64,000 nt of DNA from Bdellovibrio sp. GT3 (GTDB lineage: Bacteria; Bdellovibrionota; Bdellovibrionia; Bdellovibrionales; Bdellovibrionaceae), in NCBI RefSeq assembly GCF_037996765.1, contig NZ_JBBNAD010000004.1, positions 930,001-994,000 on the forward strand. Reading direction: 5' to 3'. Positions 42,986-51,585 of this stretch are shown piece after piece. Both the position numbers and the translations under genes were made by a program. Every line of letters starts with the position of its first letter. Position 1 is the stretch's first letter. The notes under the pieces were generated by a model. That model saw nothing but the letters and a program-made list of their open reading frames with translations. It was not told the DNA's origin and did no database searches.

Positions 42986-44274
42986 TCGATAGATATACTC
43001 GCCCTGAAATGGGCCTTATTTGGGATGCAGATCAAAGATTTGGCAAGATGATGCAGGTTGAAGTGACCGTGGCGCAAGTGCAGGCGCAGTTGGGGTTGAT
43101 TCCCAAAGTGGCGGCTAAGGCGATCACACAAAAAGCGCGCTTCAATGTAAAACGCATCAATGAAATTGAAAAAGAAACCAAGCACGACGTGATTGCCTTT
43201 GTCAGTAACGTTGCGGAAAATGTGGGTCCTCATGGAAAGTATGTCCACTTTGGGATGACTTCTTCGGATGTGTTGGACACCGCTTTCAGCTTGCAGGTTC
43301 GCGAGGCCGGACAGGTTCTGATGGCTTCTTTAAGCCGTTTGGAAAAATCCTTGTACCAGCTGGTGGTAAAACATGCGGAAACGTTGTGCGCAGGGCGCAC
43401 TCACGGCATGTTTGCTGAACCCACGACTTTTGGTTTTAAAATGGCGGGATTTCTGACCGAGCTTCGTCGCAACAAAAAGCGTGTCAAAGAAGCTCTGGAT
43501 AACATGAACATCTGCAAATTGAGCGGGGCTGTCGGAACCTATTCCAGTCAGTCGCCAAAGGTTGAAGCCTTGGTGGCTCGTAAGTTGAAATTGAAACCGG
43601 AACCCATCGCGACTCAGGTCATTCCCCGTGATCGTCATGCGGAAATGATTCTGGCTTTGGCAATGGTGGGTACAGGACTTGAAAGATTGGCTGTGGAGCT
43701 TCGTCATTTGCAGCGCAGTGATGTGGGGGAAGTGACAGAAGGTTTCACCAAAGGACAAAAAGGTTCTTCAGCGATGCCGCACAAGAAAAACCCCATCAGT
43801 GCGGAAAACATCACAGGTCTTTCGCGTTTGTTGCGTGGTTATGCGGTTTCTTCCATGGAGAACGTGGCGTTATGGCATGAGCGTGACATCAGTCATTCGT
43901 CAGTGGAGCGCGTGGTGTTTCCGGATGCTTTCATTGTTGCAGACTATGCTGTGCACCGTATGAGCGTCTTGCTGGATGGTTTGGAAGTTAATAAAAAACG
44001 CATGCTCGACAACATCGAAAGCTCGCAAGGGCAATTGTACAGCTCTCATGTTTTGTTGGCCCTGGTGGCTAAAGGCATGCGCCGTGAAGATGCCTATGTG
44101 TTGGTGCAGCGTCTTTGTCATTCCCTGGGTTTCGGTGAGCACTTGAAGGACAAGTTGATTACCAATGACGAAGCCCGCGAGTTGTTGAAGCCAAAGGAGA
44201 TCGAAGAGATCTTCACTGGCAAGAAGCATAAGAAGTCCATCAAAGATATCGTGAAAAGAGTGAAAGCAAAATGA
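42982..44274 (+). CDS. purB: Adenylosuccinate lyase
   Basis: 430 residues. The fumarase/aspartase superfamily signature appears as KGSSAMPHKKNPISAENI (~257-275), with HFGMTSSDVLDT (~90) and AGRTHGMFAEPTTFG also typical of the PurB long-bacterial form. Cleaves SAICAR and adenylosuccinate in purine synthesis. Coupled on both sides by overlaps. Confidence 0.94.
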   Translation: MIDRYTRPEMGLIWDADQRFGKMMQVEVTVAQVQAQLGLIPKVAAKAITQKARFNVKRINEIEKETKHDVIAFVSNVAENVGPHGKYVHFGMTSSDVLDTAFSLQVREAGQVLMASLSRLEKSLYQLVVKHAETLCAGRTHGMFAEPTTFGFKMAGFLTELRRNKKRVKEALDNMNICKLSGAVGTYSSQSPKVEALVARKLKLKPEPIATQVIPRDRHAEMILALAMVGTGLERLAVELRHLQRSDVGEVTEGFTKGQKGSSAMPHKKNPISAENITGLSRLLRGYAVSSMENVALWHERDISHSSVERVVFPDAFIVADYAVHRMSVLLDGLEVNKKRMLDNIESSQGQLYSSHVLLALVAKGMRREDAYVLVQRLCHSLGFGEHLKDKLITNDEARELLKPKEIEEIFTGKKHKKSIKDIVKRVKAK

Positions 44275-45203
44275 CACGTTGGAATTTTATTCAAGAAGGT
44301 GACATTATCGACGTGGTGGCTCCGGGGTATCCGGTGCAACTTCCTGAAGTGGATGGTGCTCGTGATTTTCTACTGCGCTGGAAACTGCAGCCGCGCATTC
44401 CCAAGAATATTATTAAACCCCATTTTCTTCATGCCCACGAAGATGAAATGCGTTTTGCGTTTTTGAAGTCGGCGATTGAATCCAAGGATTCCCGGGTGAT
44501 TTGGTGTTTGCGTGGCGGTTACGGCAGCAACCGTTTGTTGCCGATGCTGGCAAAACTTAAAAAGCCCAAAGAGGCAAAGTTGTTGATTGGTATCAGTGAT
44601 ATTACTTCCCTTCACACTTTTCTGATTCAAGAGTGGGGCTGGAGTACGCTGCATGCGCCATTGTTGGATCGCCTGGGGCGTGGTTTGGTTTCCCCTAAGC
44701 ACGAAAAAGAATTGCATAAAATTCTTTTCGGCCAGGAAAAGAACATTGAGTTCAAAAAACTGAAGCCGTTGAATGATCAGGCACGTAACATAAAACTTCT
44801 AAAATCCCGCATTGTCGGTGGCAATCTTTCCGTGTTGCAAACCACTTTGGGAACTCCTTGGCAAATTGATGCCAGAAATTCCCTGTTGTTTTTGGAAGAT
44901 GCGGGAGAGCGTGGCTACCGCATTGATAAAATGCTTGAGCATATGCGCCAGGCAGGGGCGTTGAAGCAATGCCGTGGTTTGATCCTGGGGGATTTTATCG
45001 GCGGTAAAGAGCCGGGAACGGATTCAGATAATTTTAAAAAGGTATTTAAACGTTGGTCGGAAGATCTTGATATCCCTGTGTTCCAGGGGTTGGAAGCCGG
45101 CCACGATGTTGTTCAGAGACCAGTTCCTTTCAACACTTCATGCGTTTTGCAACAGCAAAGCGGCAAGGTGCTGCTCTCAATTGATACAGGAGGAAAAGTA
45201 TAA
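44271..45203 (+). CDS. ldcA: LD-carboxypeptidase, peptidase family S66 (LdcA-like)
   Basis: 310 residues, cytoplasmic (no signal). VIWCLRGGYGSNRLLPML (~75) holds the nucleophile Ser, and GGNLSVLQTTLGTPWQ and LFLEDAGERGYRIDKM continue the S66 pattern. It removes the terminal D-Ala from tetrapeptides of murein, a recycling step. The downstream serine hydrolase and mpl genes fit that pathway. Confidence 0.88.
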   Translation: MTRWNFIQEGDIIDVVAPGYPVQLPEVDGARDFLLRWKLQPRIPKNIIKPHFLHAHEDEMRFAFLKSAIESKDSRVIWCLRGGYGSNRLLPMLAKLKKPKEAKLLIGISDITSLHTFLIQEWGWSTLHAPLLDRLGRGLVSPKHEKELHKILFGQEKNIEFKKLKPLNDQARNIKLLKSRIVGGNLSVLQTTLGTPWQIDARNSLLFLEDAGERGYRIDKMLEHMRQAGALKQCRGLILGDFIGGKEPGTDSDNFKKVFKRWSEDLDIPVFQGLEAGHDVVQRPVPFNTSCVLQQQSGKVLLSIDTGGKV

Positions 45204-46264
45204 TGAAATTTTCAGTTCTGGAAAAGAATCTGATCGCTAAACTTGAAGATCGAATTCGTGACACCACTCCCGGTGTAATGGTGCGCGCGTATCAGGGCGG
45301 TCGAATTATTTGTGACGTGGCTGTGGGGAATACCTATGCGTACTACGATTTGGCGAGTGTGACGAAGGTCATTTTCACTCAGCAAGCGATGATGTATGCA
45401 TTTGAATTGGGTAAGTGGAATTTTGATAGCAAGGTTGTGGATTTTCTTCCGTGGTTTCAATCTCCGGATACAAAGATCACCGAGCTTTTGACTCATAGTT
45501 CGGGACTTCCTTGGTGGATGCCTTTCTATCAGGAAATCAATATGAATCAGTCTTTGGATAAGCGTCGCGAACAGCTGCGTGAGATTATCAAAGGTCTGAA
45601 AATTGAAAAATCAGAAACGGCTGTATATTCCGATGTCGGCTTTATGGTTTTGGGCTTTATCCTTGAAGTTATTTTTGAAAAACCTCTTTACGATGTCTGG
45701 GTGGATATTAAGAATAAATTCTACGCTGGTACGACGTTGGAGTTTCACCCGAATAACGTTTCCACAACCCGCCCTTCTTTGTTCGCACCTACTGAGGAAT
45801 GCCCGGTTCGTAAGAAATTGGTTCAGGGAGAGGTTCATGATTTGAATTGCTGGTCTTTGGGTGGGGTCTCCACTCATGCGGGACTCTTTGGTAGCATTGA
45901 TGATCTTGGCTGGTACTCGCTTCATTTGCGTTCTCAGCTTTTGGGGATTGCTCGCTATAGCATTCGCCAGAAAACGGCCCAACTGTTTGCAAAGCGCGCT
46001 TTGCCTGAGGGTAAGGGTGACTGGGCCATGGGTTACATGATGCCGACGCCGGGATCCGCAAGTTGCGGCAGTTATTTCTCTTTGGATTCCATTGGGCATA
46101 CCGGATTCACCGGAACTTCTATTTGGTATGATCCAAAATTGGATATGAGTGTGAACGTCCTGTCGAACCGGGTTTTGTATGGCTCTGACAACAAGGCCTT
46201 TGCAAAATTGCGTTCGGAGATTCACAATTGGATTGTAGAAAATTATCGCCGTAGCGGAGTCTAA
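45203..46264 (+). CDS. Serine beta-lactamase-like hydrolase (class C/esterase type)
   Basis: 353 residues without a signal peptide. S-x-x-K in LASVTKVIFTQQ (~55), Y-S-D in AVYSDVGFMVLG (~142) and the third motif HTG in IGHTGFTGTS (~290) are in place. This family includes penicillin-binding proteins, esterases and D-aminopeptidases. Lacking an export signal and lying between ldcA and mpl, it may act on recycled muropeptides in the cytoplasm (inference). Confidence 0.82.
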   Translation: MKFSVLEKNLIAKLEDRIRDTTPGVMVRAYQGGRIICDVAVGNTYAYYDLASVTKVIFTQQAMMYAFELGKWNFDSKVVDFLPWFQSPDTKITELLTHSSGLPWWMPFYQEINMNQSLDKRREQLREIIKGLKIEKSETAVYSDVGFMVLGFILEVIFEKPLYDVWVDIKNKFYAGTTLEFHPNNVSTTRPSLFAPTEECPVRKKLVQGEVHDLNCWSLGGVSTHAGLFGSIDDLGWYSLHLRSQLLGIARYSIRQKTAQLFAKRALPEGKGDWAMGYMMPTPGSASCGSYFSLDSIGHTGFTGTSIWYDPKLDMSVNVLSNRVLYGSDNKAFAKLRSEIHNWIVENYRRSGV

Positions 46265-46277
46265 GGCAGGAGAGAAA

Positions 46278-47687
46278 ATGGATTTGAAACCTGGTAGTCA
46301 CATTCACTTGATGGGCATTTGCGGTACTGCGATGGCCTCTATGGCCGGTCTTTTGAAAGACCGTGGATTCAAAATTACAGGCAGTGATTCGAATCCGTAT
46401 CCTCCAATGTCCACGCAGTTGGAAAGTTTGGGGATCACAATTCAAAAAGGATACAAAGCCGAGAACCTTCACCCGAAGCCTGATTTCGTTATTGTTGGGA
46501 ACGTGATTTCCGCAAACAACGAAGAGGCTCAGGAGCTGGTAAAGCTGGGCGTGCCGTACACGTCTTTGCCTAAAGCGATGGGTGAGTTCATCATCGAAAA
46601 TCGCGAAAGCATCGTGATCTCCGGAACCCATGGAAAAACCACAACGACGTCGATGATGTCGTGGGTTGCGGAAAATGCCGGTAAGAAACCGGGATTTTTG
46701 ATTGGTGGTATTCCAAAAAATTTCTCGCAAAGTTTTAAGAATCCCGAAGGCAACTTGTTCGTGATTGAAGGCGATGAATACGACACCGCTTTCTTTGATA
46801 AAGTTCCTAAGTTTGTTCATTACAAACCAAAGCACGTGGTCCTGACTTCTGTGGAGTTCGATCACGCGGATATTTATAAAGATCTTCAGGCTGTGAAAGA
46901 CTCTTTCGCCAAGCTTATGCATTTGATTCCGAAAGACGGGACTCTGCTTGCCTGTGCTGAAGATGCGAATGTGATGGAGTTGCGCAAACTTTGCAAAGCG
47001 ACAAATTCATTCACTTATGGATTCCACGCTGACGCTGATTTTAAAGCCAAAGTGTTATTCCAAAATGAAAAAGGCGTGGGCTTTGAAGTTCACCATAAAG
47101 GTGAAATTCTGGGACCCTACAACATGCAGATCACAGGTGACTACAACATTCTGAATGCCACTGCTGTGGTTGCGATGTCAAAGTGCCTGGGCTTTTCAGA
47201 GAACAGAATCCAGATTGCCTTGGAATCTTTTGATGGTGTTAAACGTCGTCAGGAAATCCTGGGGGAGCCGAATGGCATCCTGGTGATCGAGGATTTTGCC
47301 CATCATCCAACGGCGGTTCGTGAGACCGTGAAGGGGATTCAGAAAAAATATCCAGGTCGTAAAGTCTTCTCGGTTTTTGAACCTAGAAGTGCAACGTCCC
47401 GTCGTAAAGTATTTCAAAAAGACTACGTCGAGGCCTTTAAAGGCTCCCACGAGGTCATGCTTGCCAAAGCCTTTGATCAATCCAAGATTGATGAAGAGAA
47501 CCGCTTTTCGTCTCATGAATTGGTAAGTGACTTGAAAACTTCAGGCGTCACTGCAGAGGATTTCGATTCCGCTGATCAGATTGTGAGTGCATTAAAGTCC
47601 CGCGCCCACCGCGGCGATGTGATTTTGATCATGTCCAATGGGGGATTTGATGGGATCTATACCAAGCTGATGAAGACCTTGGAGTAA
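46278..47687 (+). CDS. mpl: UDP-MurNAc:L-Ala-gamma-D-Glu-meso-DAP ligase
   Basis: 469 residues. Mur-ligase fold: HLMGICGTAMASMAGLLKDRGF at the start (Mpl/MurC Rossmann), ATP loop SGTHGKTTTTSMMSW (~115), GDEYDTAFFDKVPKF, which is distinctive for Mpl over MurC, and FEPRSATSRRKVFQ near the C-terminus. It attaches recycled tripeptide directly to UDP-MurNAc. Last gene of the recycling unit. A strong terminator follows. Confidence 0.92.
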   Translation: MDLKPGSHIHLMGICGTAMASMAGLLKDRGFKITGSDSNPYPPMSTQLESLGITIQKGYKAENLHPKPDFVIVGNVISANNEEAQELVKLGVPYTSLPKAMGEFIIENRESIVISGTHGKTTTTSMMSWVAENAGKKPGFLIGGIPKNFSQSFKNPEGNLFVIEGDEYDTAFFDKVPKFVHYKPKHVVLTSVEFDHADIYKDLQAVKDSFAKLMHLIPKDGTLLACAEDANVMELRKLCKATNSFTYGFHADADFKAKVLFQNEKGVGFEVHHKGEILGPYNMQITGDYNILNATAVVAMSKCLGFSENRIQIALESFDGVKRRQEILGEPNGILVIEDFAHHPTAVRETVKGIQKKYPGRKVFSVFEPRSATSRRKVFQKDYVEAFKGSHEVMLAKAFDQSKIDEENRFSSHELVSDLKTSGVTAEDFDSADQIVSALKSRAHRGDVILIMSNGGFDGIYTKLMKTLE

Positions 47688-47700
47688 ATTTTGATTATAA

Positions 47701-47728
47701 AAAAAAGCCCGGGAGACCGGGCTTTTTT
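47701..47728. terminator. Bidirectional terminator between mpl and the TPR regulator gene
   Basis: AAAAAAGCCCGG pairs with CCGGGCTTTTTT over GAGA, serving the two converging genes. Confidence 0.92.
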
Positions 47729-47732
47729 GTTT

Positions 47733-48830
47733 CTATAATCCAGTGAATTTTATCGTCACGTTGGATGGCAGGAAGTAACCTTTGCGATCGCGCATGATAA
47801 AGACTGAAGTGTTGGGATCCGGTTCCAACAAAGTTCTAAGGCGTTTGATTGAAACGTAAATCAGATTGTCATGAACTTCAGGATTGTAGGCGTATCCCCA
47901 GACCTTCTCGATCAGATATGATTTTGAAAAGCGGTCGCCCGGATTATTTGCAAATAAATTCAGAAGATCAAACAGGATATGCTGATTTTTGAAATCCACA
48001 TCTCCTTGAGTGCGGCTTTTCACTTTGAAAGCCATAGTGTCGATGGTGAGATCCGCAGAGTCCGCTTTATTGTGGTCTTTGATGAACTGACTCTTAACCT
48101 TTTGCAAGCGGTGAGGGGTGTCGCCGTCAATACCCTTCATTGCCAGAGATTTGTAAACGACAGCCTCACTGTGTTTCCCCAGCGCCTCATAAACCGAGGC
48201 CATGTGCACCAGAATGTACACATTCAAATAGTGCAAGGAGTACATCTGTGCTTTTTCGTAAGCTTTCCAAATGGCTTCCAGCGCGTCGTCGGCGCGTTTT
48301 TGACTTAGGAAAATATGACTTTTTAAAATCAGACAGCCTGTGTGGATTTCATCCAGCTTCAACTCTTTGGTCAGCAGCAGGGATTTGTCCAGGTACTTCA
48401 GGGCTTCAAGAGCATCTTGATTCATGGAAACCATCGCCAGCTCCTGAAGCAGTCGCGAAACTGTTTCCAAGTCCTGGTTTTGTGTGCACTCTTCCAGGGC
48501 TGTTAAAAAATATTCCTTGGCAGAAGCAAAATTTCCGACGGACATCTGCCATAGACCGATTACATGCAAAATACGCCCGTGTGTTTCTGTATTGGCCGGA
48601 TCTTTTTCGTAGGCAAAGAGTTTTCTAAAGTAGGAATTATATTGGTCCAGTGTGCCCATTTCCGAGCTGGCCTGGATGAGATAACGAATTCCCACCAACC
48701 AGCTTTGTAAATCTCCAATGGCATCGGCCTCTGAGCATATCAGCTCAGAGTTTTCACATACCTGCGGGTAGTGACCACGCTGGTAGTTTAGTTTTGCCAA
48801 ATTTAGATTTGCGGAGATTTCACTAAACAT
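47733..48830 (-). CDS. TPR-repeat protein with C-terminal OmpR-type winged helix
   Basis: 365 residues. Residues ~1-250 are TPR-like helical pairs (YFLTALEECTQNQDLETVSRLLQELAMVS, ALEAIWKAYEKAQ). The last ~95 residues form a Trans_reg_C winged helix (FDLLNLFANNPGDRFSKSYLIEKVWGYAY...DNLIYVSIKRLRTLLE). No receiver domain. Domain order TPR-wHTH is the reverse of the SARP/BTAD type. Probably a transcription factor controlled by a protein or peptide bound to the TPRs. Divergent from the MCP gene, which it could regulate. Confidence 0.7.
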   Translation of the reverse strand: MFSEISANLNLAKLNYQRGHYPQVCENSELICSEADAIGDLQSWLVGIRYLIQASSEMGTLDQYNSYFRKLFAYEKDPANTETHGRILHVIGLWQMSVGNFASAKEYFLTALEECTQNQDLETVSRLLQELAMVSMNQDALEALKYLDKSLLLTKELKLDEIHTGCLILKSHIFLSQKRADDALEAIWKAYEKAQMYSLHYLNVYILVHMASVYEALGKHSEAVVYKSLAMKGIDGDTPHRLQKVKSQFIKDHNKADSADLTIDTMAFKVKSRTQGDVDFKNQHILFDLLNLFANNPGDRFSKSYLIEKVWGYAYNPEVHDNLIYVSIKRLRTLLEPDPNTSVFIMRDRKGYFLPSNVTIKFTGL

Positions 48831-48940
48831 AGCGAAAGGTAATAGAGCCAGGTTCGGATTACGTCAAGATCTTACAGAAAGTGAAATCGGAAATCATTCC
48901 ATTTTATGCGTTACATAAAACCGAACATTCAGGACCGGTT

Positions 48941-48955
48941 TTCTCAAATTGGGAC
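48941..48955. promoter_or_regulatory. Degenerate TTCTCA-AAT-TGGGAC site
   Basis: Two mismatches from GTCTCA-N3-TGAGAC, in the divergent region between the TPR regulator and the MCP gene. Listed only because of its spacing and position. Confidence 0.2.
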
Positions 48956-48971
48956 AGAAAATAATCAGATT

Positions 48972-48998
48972 TAATTCCTCACTCTAAATATCCGATAA
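48972..48998 (+). promoter_or_regulatory. Sigma-28 (FliA)-like promoter of the chemoreceptor gene
   Basis: TCCGATAA at 48991-48998 matches 7 of 8 bases of the sigma-28 -10 consensus GCCGATAA. TAATTCCT at 48972, 11 bases upstream, is a weaker match to TAAAGTTT. It lies 26 bases before the MCP ATG. Chemotaxis genes are classic sigma-28 targets. Confidence 0.5.
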
Positions 48999-49024
48999 AT
49001 GGACGTATTTAAAATGGAGAGAGA

Positions 49025-50701
49025 ATGAAACAAGGTTCATGGTTTAAAGGTATCAAGGGTAAGTTGTTAGTGGCTGCACTTTGGCCTCCGGTGGGATTCG
49101 CAGTGCTGGGTTTTGTGGCATTTATGGGAGTGAGCTCTCTGAGTGGGATGTTGAACAAATCGTACACTGAAATGATTCCGAATGTGGAATCCCTGGGGCA
49201 AATCGAAGGAGGGCGCGCTCGCATCGGACAGTATCTTTGGGGCGCCTTGGCGAATCTTAACTTTGAGAAAAGACGCGATATCTATATCGAAAAGCTGGGA
49301 CAGGCTCTGCAGGAGTATAAAGATTCAATTGCAAAGTATGAATCAGCTCCGTTTATGCCAGGTGAGGGCGATGTCTATCAACCTATGAAGGTCGGGCATG
49401 CAGCTTATGTTGCGAATGTCGAGGAGTTCATTAAGACACTGAAGTCTCCGACTCCTGAGAATTACGAGAAAGTTCGTGCCGCAGCGGCGGAAGGTACCTA
49501 CCAAGCACAGTCGGTGCTAATCAAGAATACGACTTCAAAACTGAATAAAATGTATTCGGATGCGGTCGTTGCGAATAACCAATTTCAAAGAGCCGAGACT
49601 GAAAAAATCTTTAAATGGGTTGTTGGAATCGGTGTGCTTTGTGGACTGGGGGTTTTTGCGGGTCTGATGTTTATTGCATCTCGCTTAAGTAAAAATGTTT
49701 CTGAGGTTGTGCATCAGCTTTCAGACTCCTGCGGGCAAGTGAACTCGGCGATCACTCAGTTGACGGAAGCAGGGCAGGGTTTGTCGCAGTCTTCGACGAC
49801 GTCGGCGGCTTCGCTTGAAGAAACTGTGGCGGCTCTGGAGGAAATGAGTTCCATGGTTTCCATGAATTCAGACAATGCGAAGCAAGCGGCGAGTTTGTCG
49901 CAGGCTTCACGTTCGGCGGCAGAGGATGGGGAGCAAGAGATGCAAAAACTTGTGACCTCGATGCATGGGATTTCCCAGTCTTCCAGAAAAATTGAAGAGA
50001 TCATCAACGTCATTGACGATATCGCCTTCCAGACGAATCTGTTGGCATTGAATGCCGCGGTGGAAGCAGCCCGTGCTGGAGAGCAGGGGAAAGGATTTGC
50101 GGTTGTGGCGGAGGCGGTTCGCGGCCTGGCTCAGCGCTCGGCAGTGGCGGCTAAAGACATCAACGGTCTGATCAAGGACTCGGTGAATCAGGTTGAGGAC
50201 GGATCGAAGATCGCTGACAAAGCGGGTGAGGTATTAAAAACGATCGTGAACTCGATTAAAAAGGTTTCCGATCTGAACAATGAAATCGCAGCGGCAAGTT
50301 CAGAACAAACAACGGGAATTCAACAAATCAGCAAAGCGATGAATCAGCTGGATCAAAGCGCTCAGGCAAATGCAGCGTCTTCAGAGGAAATTGCAGCCAC
50401 GTCAGAAGAAATGTCATCCCAATCCAAACAGATGTACTCCGTGGTGATGGTGTTGTCAGACGTAGTCATTGGCGGGAAGACGGCTAATGCCGACGGAAAT
50501 GAAGCTCCAGCGGTGGTGGCTGCTGCGCCGAAAGCAGAGAAAAAAACCACTCCGGCGAAAGTGGTTGCGAAGGTTCTGCCAATGAAGCCAGTGCAAAAAG
50601 CTGCTTCAAAAAAGGCAAACCATTCAGCAGAAGTAAAAGCCTCTGAAGTGATTCCCTTCGACGACGACACAAGAAAAGTAGGCTCCACCGACGGCTTCTA
50701 A
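49025..50701 (+). CDS. Methyl-accepting chemotaxis protein
   Basis: 558 residues. TM1 near 17-38, a ~150-residue periplasmic four-helix-bundle-like sensor, TM2 near 198-218, then the cytoplasmic coiled coil. The tip sequence DIAFQTNLLALNAAVEAARAG and GFAVVAEAVRGLAQRSA are the conserved MCP signalling core. The C-terminal ~70 residues are Ala/Lys/Pro-rich, and no NWETF-type CheR tether is visible. Ligand unknown. Preceded by a sigma-28-like promoter. Confidence 0.95.
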   Translation: MKQGSWFKGIKGKLLVAALWPPVGFAVLGFVAFMGVSSLSGMLNKSYTEMIPNVESLGQIEGGRARIGQYLWGALANLNFEKRRDIYIEKLGQALQEYKDSIAKYESAPFMPGEGDVYQPMKVGHAAYVANVEEFIKTLKSPTPENYEKVRAAAAEGTYQAQSVLIKNTTSKLNKMYSDAVVANNQFQRAETEKIFKWVVGIGVLCGLGVFAGLMFIASRLSKNVSEVVHQLSDSCGQVNSAITQLTEAGQGLSQSSTTSAASLEETVAALEEMSSMVSMNSDNAKQAASLSQASRSAAEDGEQEMQKLVTSMHGISQSSRKIEEIINVIDDIAFQTNLLALNAAVEAARAGEQGKGFAVVAEAVRGLAQRSAVAAKDINGLIKDSVNQVEDGSKIADKAGEVLKTIVNSIKKVSDLNNEIAAASSEQTTGIQQISKAMNQLDQSAQANAASSEEIAATSEEMSSQSKQMYSVVMVLSDVVIGGKTANADGNEAPAVVAAAPKAEKKTTPAKVVAKVLPMKPVQKAASKKANHSAEVKASEVIPFDDDTRKVGSTDGF

Positions 50702-50749
50702 AACGCCTAAAAGGCGCCTGCCGGTTTTTGGCAAATCAACGAGTTAAAT

Positions 50750-51391
50750 TTAGTAAAGCTCAGTCGCAAGACTGGGCTTTTTCTTATTTATCCGGACCTT
50801 TTTCGGAAGTATAAATATTCTTCTTTTAAGGGCTCTTTCCATTAAAACCTTGTCTGTGGGATCAACCGACTGGTTAACCCATTTCAAAGTAAAGGAATGG
50901 GATTCATTAAGTATTTCGTCAGCAAGAATAGGGAAGTGCAATCTTCCTCTTCCAAGTTTCAAATTTAACGTGGAATAAGGATAGCTCTCGGCGCGGTCAC
51001 AAAGCCTGGCTTCAACTGGATTTCGATAAACATACTTATAGACATTGGTTAAGTAGTGATTTTCATCGATTAAAGTGGGGTGAAAACGACGTCCCCAAAG
51101 TTGGTTTTCAATGTTTGCCTTCGAGTTAATACAACGGCTTGTATGACTCATAAGATAATTCATTGCCTCACTAAGATTTCCTTTTGGCGCACGAATAATG
51201 AGATGGAAGTGATTGTTCATCAGAACAAACGAAATGATCTCAATACTGTATGCATGTGAAATAAAGAATAAGTAGTCTTCGAAAATCGACCACACCTCCG
51301 GCATGGGAATTGGGAAGTAGTCGCGATTCCGGCAGCGGCCGGTGATGTGGAATGGGAGGTCTGTTGAGATTTGGCGATATAATCTGGGCAT
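50750..51391 (-). CDS. REP-associated tyrosine transposase (RAYT, IS200-like Y1 fold)
   Basis: 213 residues. The HUH motif is in VLMNNHFHLIIRAP (~60-72) and the Y1 region is YLTNVYKYVYRNPVEARLC (~115-130). The opening LPFHITGRCRNRDYF is typical of RAYTs. These single-copy transposases are domesticated and nick REP palindromes. No IS200-type ends are apparent around it. It converges on the MCP gene, whose terminator lies inside its coding end. Candidate target palindromes occur elsewhere in the window. Confidence 0.88.
   Translation of the reverse strand: MPRLYRQISTDLPFHITGRCRNRDYFPIPMPEVWSIFEDYLFFISHAYSIEIISFVLMNNHFHLIIRAPKGNLSEAMNYLMSHTSRCINSKANIENQLWGRRFHPTLIDENHYLTNVYKYVYRNPVEARLCDRAESYPYSTLNLKLGRGRLHFPILADEILNESHSFTLKWVNQSVDPTDKVLMERALKRRIFILPKKVRINKKKPSLATELY
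50756..50782 (+). terminator. Terminator of the MCP gene, inside the RAYT 3' coding end
   Basis: AAGCTCAGTC pairs with GACTGGGCTT over GCAA (one G-T pair), followed by a T-run on the plus strand. Confidence 0.75.
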
Positions 51392-51585
51392 ACTTAGATG
51401 GGAAGCAAAAATGAGTGCAGGGTGGGAGTGTGGAGCAATGCAAGGTAAAAGTGAATGTCTGGAATTCGGATGTTTGGCTTTTGGTGGGAAAGGCGGGAAC
51501 CGGCTGGCGCCTTTTGGATGGGCGGTGCGTTAATTTGGATTTTCGGAGTGAAACGGGGGTGGGTCGTGCGGTAGGGTTTTCGCCT

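Noticed and set aside
51415-51585. N-terminal extension of mutS
   Set aside because: The 57 extra residues do not resemble MutS, and the family's start motif follows the ATG at 51586.
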